From an uncultured Eubacteriales bacterium (GTDB taxonomy: Bacteria; Bacillota; Clostridia; Christensenellales; Borkfalkiaceae), in the NCBI GenBank assembly GCA_902767455.1, contig CACXHH010000294.1:1-5072 (forward strand): 5,072 bases of DNA, given 5' to 3'. The notes beneath the pieces are model-generated. The model was given only the letters and a program-made list of their open reading frames with translations. It had not been told where the DNA came from and ran no database searches. A program made the translations under genes and the position numbers. Within the stretch, counting starts at the first letter, position 1. Every line of letters starts with the position of its first letter. This document shows positions 1 to 5,072 of the stretch, piece by piece.

Positions 1-656
1 GCATCGGTGAAACGACTGTGATAGACGATGAGTTGATCTCCGAAGATACGCTGCAGACGGGAAGTCAGTTGGGTGGTTAAGGCGATCTCCGGTACCAGAT
101 AGAGTACGTTCTTACCCGCCACCAGTTGTTGGGAGATCAGATGGATATACAGATCGGTCTTACCGCTGGATGTCACACCGTGCAAGAGAACGATATCCTT
201 GCCTTGAGACCAAAAAGTCTCGATTTCATCGGCAGCTTTCGTCTGGGCATCCGATAAGTCGTGCATCGGTTCGATCGTGCCGGTATAAGGGGCTATATGG
301 GTGCGCCGACGTTTGGGCGGGTCCATCAGACGTTTGTCCAGACCATTCGGCAGCGCCGCAGCCATCACTTCTCCCAGCGTACACATGTAATAGCTGCTCA
401 TCCATTGCCATAAGGCCAATTGCTCCGGGGTTACCACCGGTGCAGTCTCGCTGACCGACAGGATGGGTTTGATCTTGGCAACGAACGCCTCTTCGATAGG
501 TTCCGTATGCTCCCGCAAGACGATACCGCGCACCTCTTTTTTCATCAAGGGCACAACGACCCGCGTACCCGGTGCGGGTAAAGAAAGTGCATCCGGAACA
601 CTATAGGTATAGCAGTCCCGGATGGCTAAAGGTAATATGACATCAACAAGCCTCAC
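1..656 (-). CDS. priA: Primosomal protein N' (PriA helicase), N-terminal part, cut by window edge
   Basis: PriA is the 3'-5' helicase that recognises stalled forks and D-loops and reloads the replisome. The window holds the first 218 residues; the gene continues past base 1. The N-terminal 3'-DNA-binding domain (about 1-105) starts with VDVILPL and contains PGTRVVVPL (29-37), RGIV (43-46) and the region YYMCTLGEVMAAALP (89-103). A basic linker (KRRR, 115-118) follows. The helicase domain begins around 133 with DLSDAQ and carries Walker A GVTSSGKT (160-167), then YLVPEIALT (186-194) and FGDQLIVYHSRF (205-216), a classic PriA run. The reading frame is intact throughout. I chose the GTG at 656-654, which overlaps tdk by 14 bases, because it puts VDVILPL at residues 4-10; an upstream ATA codon and an out-of-frame ATG at 643-641 are poorer choices. 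The helicase motifs beyond Walker A/Ia and the zinc-binding cysteines lie outside the window. Confidence 0.93.
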   Translation of the reverse strand, partial: MRLVDVILPLAIRDCYTYSVPDALSLPAPGTRVVVPLMKKEVRGIVLREHTEPIEEAFVAKIKPILSVSETAPVVTPEQLALWQWMSSYYMCTLGEVMAAALPNGLDKRLMDPPKRRRTHIAPYTGTIEPMHDLSDAQTKAADEIETFWSQGKDIVLLHGVTSSGKTDLYIHLISQQLVAGKNVLYLVPEIALTTQLTSRLQRIFGDQLIVYHSRFTD

Positions 657-1233
657 TCGCCAATGCCTTGTTATAACACTCGCGGCAGAGCGGTTCGTAA
701 CTGTCGGTCTCACCGAGCAGCACGCGTTTGTCGGAAGCTACGAGACGGTGGCTCACGTAAGCCAAGTCACCGCAGTGTACGCAGATTGCGTGTGTCTTAT
801 AGACATCGTCGGCGATGGCCATGAGGGCCGGCATGGGGCCGAAAGGAACACCCTTGAAGTCCATATCCAGACCGGCACAGATGACGCGTATACCGCGGTC
901 GGCTAACTGTTTGCAGACATCGACAATACCCATATCGAAGAACTGTGCCTCGTCGATACCTACCACATCGATATCATCGACCATGAGCAGGATATTCTGA
1001 CTGCTATCCACCGGTGTGGACTGAATCACATTGCGGTCATGGGATACGACATCCTCATCGCTGTAACGCACGTCGATGGCCGGTTTGTAGATCTCTACAC
1101 GGAGTTTGGCAAATTTCGCACGTTTCATACGACGGATGAGCTCTTCGGTTTTACCGGAGAACATAGATCCGCAAACTACTTCGATGGACCCTTTACGCAA
1201 ACTCGGTCCTTTGGTGTCTCGTTCTGAAAACAT
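643..1233 (-). CDS. tdk: Thymidine kinase (type II)
   Basis: Thymidine kinase phosphorylates thymidine (and deoxyuridine) with ATP to give dTMP, salvaging nucleosides for DNA synthesis in the cytoplasm. The 196 residues are the usual length for the type II, tetrameric family. The P-loop is GSMFSGKT (22-29). The Walker B/catalytic stretch is GIDEAQFFD (92-100), with Glu95 the expected catalytic base. The conserved AGLDMDFKG (120-128) follows. Four zinc-binding cysteines are present as two pairs, Cys151/Cys154 and Cys183/Cys186, and the flexible thymidine-binding loop lies between the pairs, ending near YEPLC (179-183). About 15 residues before the core strand are a variable N-terminal extension, as in Bacteroides Tdk. 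The ATG lies three bases after the recJ stop, within an AT-rich stretch. The 3' end overlaps the inferred priA start by 14 bases. Nothing essential is missing. Confidence 0.96.
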   Translation of the reverse strand: MFSERDTKGPSLRKGSIEVVCGSMFSGKTEELIRRMKRAKFAKLRVEIYKPAIDVRYSDEDVVSHDRNVIQSTPVDSSQNILLMVDDIDVVGIDEAQFFDMGIVDVCKQLADRGIRVICAGLDMDFKGVPFGPMPALMAIADDVYKTHAICVHCGDLAYVSHRLVASDKRVLLGETDSYEPLCRECYNKALASEAC

Positions 1234-1236
1234 ATC

Positions 1237-2949
1237 TTAATCTAATTTAATATCTTGGGCATTCATCTGGAGGGTCGTACGACCGCGGTAGGTATTTTCC
1301 TCCAGATAGAAACAAACGTCGATGGGATTGCCGTTCTGCAGATGAGTCGCTTTGTCTCCCTGTCCGAACGCGATTCCGTCCATGGCTACGACACGGTCCG
1401 TCAGATCCAGATGCAGATGGCGTCCTTCACTCACGGCACGGGTGTTGCGGTTGTTGATCAGGTGACGACAGAGGAAAAGCGGACGTTCGTTACCCGGACC
1501 GAAAGGCTCGAGGCATTGGAGAATCTTGTACATCTTCCAGTTCATATCGCTCAACTCCACTTCGGCTTCGATATCCAATGTCGGACGTTGTTGTTCGGGT
1601 GTGATATGGGCGGCCACGTATTCTTCGAATCGCCGTTGGAACTCCGGCAGGTCCTTACGGTGCATACTCAGACCGGCAGCGAACTTATGTCCTCCGAAGT
1701 TGGTCAACAGATCCCGACAAGAGTCGATGGCGGTATAGATATCAAAATCGCTGACCGAACGGGCACTTCCGCTGATGATATCGTCGTCTCCGGTCGTCAG
1801 TACGATCGTCGGACGGTAATAGGTCTCGGTCAAACGACTCGCAGCGATACCCACAACACCCTTATGCCATTCGGGCGAGAAGACCACGGTGGTGAATTTA
1901 GCCGAATTCATCGGATCTTTTGCCAGTTGCTCGAGTGCTTCGTCGGTCGTTTTGGAATCAAAATCCCGACGGTCCTGGTTGTATGAATCGATCTCTTTGG
2001 CGAACCGTAAGGCGGCCTCCGCATCGTCCGTGATCAGCAGTCGTACTGCCTCCGCACCGGATTTGATACGTCCGGCGGCATTGATACGCGGACCGAACTT
2101 ATAGACGAGGTCACTGATGGTGATGGTCTTTCCTTCGATACCCGCCACCTGCATAATCGCCTGCATACCTACGGACGGAAAGGCATTGAGTGCCCGCAGC
2201 CCATAGAAAGCCAAGATCCGGTTCTCACCGGTTACGGGGACTATATCCGAAGCGATGGACATAGCGAGTAAGGGCAGCAGTCGATAGACCTCCTGCATAT
2301 CCATCCCGCGTCGCTGGGCGTACGCTTGCGCTAATTTAAAGCCCACTCCGCAACCGCTCAGTTCTTTGAAGGGATAGAGGCAGTCCTTGCGTTTCATATT
2401 CAGCACCGCTACCGCATTAGGGATCGTGTCTCCGGGTGTGTGATGGTCGCAGATGATAAAATCGACCCCTATACTCCGGGCGTAGTCCATCTTATCGACC
2501 GCTTTGATACCGCAGTCGAGGGCAATGACGAGCGTGCATCCTTTCTCTTTGGCGGTATCGATACCCTTGGTCGAGATACCGTATCCTTCGGTGTACCGGT
2601 CGGGGATGTAATAGATGAGATTATCCGTTTGGGTCTTGAGGAACGAGTACATCAGTGCCACGGCCGTTGTACCGTCCACATCGTAATCGCCGTACACCAT
2701 GATCCGCTCGTGCGTATCGATAGCCTGACAAAGACGGTCCACGGCAGCACCCATATCGCGCATCAGAAAAGGATCGTGCAGACTGTCCAGCGACGGACGG
2801 ATATACGCCCGCGCTTCTGCAGCCGTACGGATGCCGCGTCCCGCCAGGATACGTCCCGCTACCGGACTGATCTCCAGTTCGGTACTCAGACGCTCTGCGG
2901 TACTCTGCTCTTCCGGCGATAATTCTTTTATGTGCCAGTTAATTTCCAC
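1237..2949 (-). CDS. recJ: Single-stranded-DNA-specific exonuclease RecJ
   Basis: RecJ degrades single-stranded DNA 5' to 3' in recombination, gap processing and mismatch repair. The 570 residues match the family core length. The DHH domain shows the metal-binding motifs in order: DYDVDGTTA (88-96), LDCG (144-147), DHH (168-170) and SIASD (231-235), followed by GPRINAAGR (286-294). The DHHA1 domain shows SGSARS (393-398) and FGGHKFAAG (418-426). The C-terminal OB-fold region begins around 455 and includes EPFGPGNERP (481-490). The start is a GTG at 2949-2947; it gives an N-terminus that aligns with Bacteroidota RecJ, and no ATG in that frame fits better. An AAAGG/AGAGG-like stretch precedes it, and the amidase stop is two bases upstream, so reinitiation is likely. 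The TAA stop is three bases before tdk. All key residues are present, so it should be active. Confidence 0.96.
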   Translation of the reverse strand: MEINWHIKELSPEEQSTAERLSTELEISPVAGRILAGRGIRTAAEARAYIRPSLDSLHDPFLMRDMGAAVDRLCQAIDTHERIMVYGDYDVDGTTAVALMYSFLKTQTDNLIYYIPDRYTEGYGISTKGIDTAKEKGCTLVIALDCGIKAVDKMDYARSIGVDFIICDHHTPGDTIPNAVAVLNMKRKDCLYPFKELSGCGVGFKLAQAYAQRRGMDMQEVYRLLPLLAMSIASDIVPVTGENRILAFYGLRALNAFPSVGMQAIMQVAGIEGKTITISDLVYKFGPRINAAGRIKSGAEAVRLLITDDAEAALRFAKEIDSYNQDRRDFDSKTTDEALEQLAKDPMNSAKFTTVVFSPEWHKGVVGIAASRLTETYYRPTIVLTTGDDDIISGSARSVSDFDIYTAIDSCRDLLTNFGGHKFAAGLSMHRKDLPEFQRRFEEYVAAHITPEQQRPTLDIEAEVELSDMNWKMYKILQCLEPFGPGNERPLFLCRHLINNRNTRAVSEGRHLHLDLTDRVVAMDGIAFGQGDKATHLQNGNPIDVCFYLEENTYRGRTTLQMNAQDIKLD

Positions 2950-2951
2950 CT

Positions 2952-3737
2952 CTAACCTTTAACCTTTATAGTATATCCATCTGCTTCCTGCCATTGCGGG
3001 AGTACTTCCCGGAAATGACGTAATTTTTCGATCGAGAGGTCCACGATCTTCGTGCCCTCTTCGTAATCTTCAAAACCTGCTACATCCTTGAGCCAGGTGT
3101 CATAGGCCACAGAGTGACCGTTGTAATCGAGTTGCAATCCGTCCGTTCCGACCATGTTCACACCGATGCCGTAGCAGTGGTTCTCTGCCGCACGTGCCGG
3201 CAGGAGTACGTCCCAGTACTGGATGCGTACGGTAGGCCAGCAGGCTACCACAATCAGGATGTCGTACAGATCGTTCTTGTCCTGCCGCAGCCAGACCGGG
3301 AATCGCAGGTCGTAACAAACGGCCAAACGAATCTTCACGCCCCGGTACTCAAAGATCTTCCGTTCGTTACCCGGACTGAAGAACTCCGCCTCTCCACCAC
3401 TTGCATACAGATGATGCTTGTCGTAATACTGCGGTGCCGCACCAGGTGTGAAAAGAAATCCGCGGTTATAGAGTTTTCCAATATCCGAAACCATAAGGGA
3501 GCCCACAATTGCAAGGTGGTATTCATCGGCCATACGTTGGAGCGCCTGACAGGTCGGACCTTCATCCCAGGGTTCTGCCAAACCCGGACGGTCGGTACAG
3601 AATCCGGTACTGAACATCTCCGGTACGATCGCCAGATCAGCCTGACCGGCAATCGCCCGCAAGCGTTCGTCCAGCAGGCCTATGTTCGCCTGCGGATCTG
3701 CCCACACAATCGGATATTGGAGGAGCGCTACGCGCAT
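2952..3737 (-). CDS. Carbon-nitrogen hydrolase, probable omega-amidase (YafV/Nit2 type)
   Basis: This is a nitrilase-superfamily amidase of 261 residues, close to the length of E. coli YafV (256). The catalytic Glu-Lys-Cys triad is visible: Glu40 in VPEMFSTGF, Lys107 in YDKHHL and Cys141 in AVCYDLRFP. The SPGNER stretch (121-126) and CYDLRFPVW (141-149) resemble the YafV/Nit2 branch, which hydrolyses alpha-ketoglutaramate and alpha-ketosuccinamate, the omega-amide ketoacids left by glutamine or asparagine transamination, to 2-oxoglutarate or oxaloacetate plus ammonia. No signal peptide or membrane segment is seen, so it should be cytoplasmic. The ATG start lies 28 AT-rich bases after the floA stop; the TAG stop lies two bases before recJ. 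Its neighbours do not suggest a pathway partner. Other Nit-family substrates, such as deaminated glutathione, remain possible, so the superfamily is certain but the substrate is inferred. Confidence 0.9.
   Translation of the reverse strand: MRVALLQYPIVWADPQANIGLLDERLRAIAGQADLAIVPEMFSTGFCTDRPGLAEPWDEGPTCQALQRMADEYHLAIVGSLMVSDIGKLYNRGFLFTPGAAPQYYDKHHLYASGGEAEFFSPGNERKIFEYRGVKIRLAVCYDLRFPVWLRQDKNDLYDILIVVACWPTVRIQYWDVLLPARAAENHCYGIGVNMVGTDGLQLDYNGHSVAYDTWLKDVAGFEDYEEGTKIVDLSIEKLRHFREVLPQWQEADGYTIKVKG
2954..2967 (-). repeat. Tandem AAAGGTT x2 at the end of the amidase gene, before the recJ GTG
   Basis: Read on the minus strand, two perfect tandem copies of the 7-mer AAAGGTT run from 2967 to 2954. 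They encode the last residues of the amidase (KVKG) and supply the first two bases of its TAG stop. They end five bases before the recJ GTG start, so the AAAGG cores lie where a ribosome binding site for recJ would be expected. Their function is inferred; the repeat itself is directly visible. Confidence 0.6.
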
Positions 3738-3765
3738 TTATGATTTCAAATTTTTGATTTTTGAT
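3738..3765 (-). promoter_or_regulatory. A-rich leader between floA and the amidase gene
   Basis: These 28 bases form the only real spacer in the window and are almost pure A/T, in sharp contrast to the balanced GC of the genes. On the minus strand it contains two tandem copies of TCAAAAA (3764-3751), then TTTGAAATCATAA directly before the ATG. No Shine-Dalgarno sequence is visible. Bacteroidota often use A-rich, unstructured leaders for translation initiation, and this is the most economical reading. The stretch TCAAAAATTTGA can form a weak five-pair dyad but is too short and GC-poor for a terminator. No convincing Bacteroidota promoter (TTTG at -33, TAnnTTTG at -7) is present; the nearest -7-like match, AAAATTTG, is imperfect. 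Confidence 0.45.
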
Positions 3766-4743
3766 TTATTTCTTAACCTTCTTCTCTCCGCCGCCGGCGA
3801 TGTTCTCGCGCATCGCGGTGTCCGCCTGCATGTTCTGCATGCGGTAGTAGTCCATGATCCCGAGGTTACCGTTGCGGAAGGCTTCCGCCATCGCTTGCGG
3901 CACGAGTGCTTCGGCTTCGATCACTTTGGCACGTGCTTCCTGTGCCTTGGCTTTCATCTCCTGCTCGGACGCAATCGCCATCGCACGACGTTCCTCGGCT
4001 TTGGCCTGCGCAATATTCTTATCTGCTTCCGCCTGATCCATCTGCAGTTGGGCACCGATGTTCTTACCTACGTCGATGTCCGCGATATCGATAGATAGGA
4101 TCTCAAAAGCCGTTCCGTCATCCAGACCCTTGGAGAGCACTAATTTACTGATGGAATCGGGGTTTTCGAGCACTTGCTTGTGACTCTCGGCACTACCGAT
4201 GGAGCTGACGATACCTTCACCTACACGGGCGAGGATGGTATCTTCTCCGGCACCTCCGACGAGTTGGCGGATGTTCGCACGGACCGTCACACGCGCTTTG
4301 GCGATCAACTGAATACCGTCCTTCGCTACGGCAGCTACCGGCGGGGTATCAATCACTTTGGGGTTAACAGACATCTGTACGGCCTCGAACACATCACGAC
4401 CGGCGAGGTCAATAGCCGTAGCCATCTGGAAGCTCAGGTCAATACCAGCTTTCGAAGCGGACACCAAAGCATGTACCACGCGCTCGATGTGTCCACCGGC
4501 AAGGTAGTGCGCCTCCAATCCGTCCCGTTTCACCTCCATCAGACCGGCCTTATGCGCCTCGATCATACAGTTGACGATCTTTGCGGGCGGCACCTTACGG
4601 ATACGCATGAGGAATAGTTGTACCAGACTGATATGTACACCACTCACGGCGGCGTTGATCCACAACATGAAGGGCACATAGTAGAAGAAGATGATCAGGC
4701 CGATACTGATCAGCATAATCAAAATGACATTGAGAACTTCCAT
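3766..4743 (-). CDS. floA: Flotillin-like protein FloA (SPFH family)
   Basis: FloA is a bacterial flotillin that oligomerises at the inner face of the membrane and organises fluid microdomains, affecting membrane fluidity and the assembly of membrane protein complexes. The 325 residues are full length (B. subtilis FloA is about 331). A hydrophobic membrane anchor lies at about 5-30. The SPFH region (about 40-230) carries strongly conserved family stretches: AHKAGL (63-68), EAHYLAGG (77-84), AIDLAGRDV (110-118), QMSVNPKVI (123-131), VGGAGE (162-167) and DIADIDVGKNIGA (219-231). A coiled-coil, Ala/Glu-rich segment follows at about 235-290, and the tail is basic (KKVKK). The upstream neighbour is a short NfeD protein, one base away, the classical partner arrangement; translation is probably coupled. 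The ATG start is preceded by an A-rich leader that also encodes the NfeD tail. Identification is very secure. Confidence 0.96.
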   Translation of the reverse strand: MEVLNVILIMLISIGLIIFFYYVPFMLWINAAVSGVHISLVQLFLMRIRKVPPAKIVNCMIEAHKAGLMEVKRDGLEAHYLAGGHIERVVHALVSASKAGIDLSFQMATAIDLAGRDVFEAVQMSVNPKVIDTPPVAAVAKDGIQLIAKARVTVRANIRQLVGGAGEDTILARVGEGIVSSIGSAESHKQVLENPDSISKLVLSKGLDDGTAFEILSIDIADIDVGKNIGAQLQMDQAEADKNIAQAKAEERRAMAIASEQEMKAKAQEARAKVIEAEALVPQAMAEAFRNGNLGIMDYYRMQNMQADTAMRENIAGGGEKKVKK

Positions 4744-4744
4744 A

Positions 4745-5068
4745 TTATTCAGATTTTTGAGATTCTTCTTTCTTTAACTTGTTATTCGCTAACTCGACAT
4801 GACTGTCTATCTTGGAGTCCAGCGCCATCTTATCGAGGGCTTTGCTGCGGAGAAAGCCCCAGATCGCCAAACCGGACAGTACCAGACAGGCAGCGAGGGT
4901 GATGTATCCGGCCAGATGACCGATCTTAAGCCACGCCAGAACGACCGCACCTGCCAGAGCGGCAAAACCACCGATGCCTGCGACACCGAAACCCGGCAAG
5001 AGGAACATCTCCATTAATAATAACGCGACGCCCGCGAGCACTAATAATACGACTAAAAAAACGTTCAT
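4745..5068 (-). CDS. Short NfeD-family membrane protein lacking the OB-fold
   Basis: This 107-residue membrane protein resembles the N-terminal half of Bacteroidota NfeD proteins. Three hydrophobic segments are visible at about residues 4-25, 28-47 and 51-72, with a LLPGFG turn at 23-28. A juxtamembrane stretch at 74-88 (RSKALDKMALDSKID) follows, matching the linker I recall before the OB-fold in longer relatives. Instead of the roughly 60-residue OB-fold, the protein ends in a charged tail rich in Lys and Glu (about 97-107). NfeD proteins partner SPFH/flotillin proteins in the membrane, and floA begins one base after this stop (TAA, 4747-4745), which supports that role. The start is the ATG at 5068-5066, five bases from the window end; it aligns with relatives starting just before the first membrane helix, but an upstream extension cannot be excluded. 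Family assignment is good; the molecular role is inferred. Confidence 0.82.
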   Translation of the reverse strand: MNVFLVVLLVLAGVALLLMEMFLLPGFGVAGIGGFAALAGAVVLAWLKIGHLAGYITLAACLVLSGLAIWGFLRSKALDKMALDSKIDSHVELANNKLKKEESQKSE

Positions 5069-5072
5069 GCAA

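Noticed and set aside
170..906. Plus-strand open frames of 94 codons opposite priA (170-454) and tdk (622-906).
   Set aside because: They lie opposite PriA and Tdk core motifs, and their translations are rich in low-complexity or unlikely composition.
1234..1254. AT-rich end of recJ before tdk (TTAAATTAGATTAAGAT on the minus strand), considered as a repeat or regulatory element.
   Set aside because: Most of it codes for the RecJ C-terminus (DIKLD) and the partial repetition is imperfect. It is adequately explained as an A/T-rich start region.
1255..1986. A 243-codon plus-strand open frame lying wholly opposite recJ.
   Set aside because: It is antisense to a strongly conserved enzyme whose motifs are all in the minus-strand frame. 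The predicted product has no recognisable domain, and the length is explained by codon bias of recJ keeping stops out of the complementary frame.
3738..3768. Possible internal promoter or rho-independent terminator in the floA-amidase spacer.
   Set aside because: There is no GC-rich stem followed by a T-run on the minus strand, and the only -7-like match (AAAATTTG) departs from TAnnTTTG and has no TTTG at a suitable -33 distance.
3114..4617. Several plus-strand open frames of about 140-210 codons opposite the amidase and floA genes (3114-3743, 3682-4098, 4174-4617).
   Set aside because: All are complementary shadows of conserved genes, with no family resemblance and no independent start signals.
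1..5072. Defence system, mobile element, CRISPR or RNA gene within the window.
   Set aside because: Every gene is a recognisable core function, the spacers are at most 28 bases, and no inverted terminal repeats, transposase motifs, regular repeat-spacer pattern or tRNA-like cloverleaf is visible.

Overview
The window is a compact run of six protein genes, all read on the minus strand, so transcription runs from high to low coordinates. The proteins look like those of Bacteroidota, most likely Bacteroidales. The main clues are the Bacteroides-type N-terminus of the thymidine kinase, the FloA and short NfeD pair, A-rich leaders instead of strong Shine-Dalgarno sites, and PriA beginning with the VDVILPL stretch typical of that phylum. 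GC content looks to be a little above 50 %, above classical Bacteroides, so I do not name a genus. This placement comes from remembered family sequences, not from a search.

Layout in reading order: a short NfeD-family membrane protein (5068-4745), flotillin-like FloA (4743-3766), a carbon-nitrogen hydrolase of the omega-amidase (YafV/Nit2) type (3737-2952), RecJ exonuclease (2949-1237, GTG start), thymidine kinase (1233-643) and the N-terminal part of PriA (656 to beyond base 1, GTG start inferred). Spacings are 1, 28, 2 and 3 bases, then a 14-base overlap. This fits one operon with coupled translation. There is no intergenic stretch long enough for an RNA gene, no terminator hairpin, no mobile element and no CRISPR. 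The promoter, if there is one for the whole run, lies beyond base 5072.

The genes fall into two groups. NfeD and FloA form a membrane-microdomain pair also seen in Firmicutes. RecJ, thymidine kinase and PriA serve DNA metabolism: end resection, thymidine salvage and replication restart. The omega-amidase between the groups is a metabolite-repair or nitrogen-salvage enzyme with no obvious link to either.

I found no undescribed system. The observations most worth a second look are the NfeD protein that stops where its OB-fold domain should begin, and short A-rich repeats at gene junctions, including a nearly identical 13-mer just upstream of both floA and the amidase gene. All plus-strand open frames are shadows of these genes.
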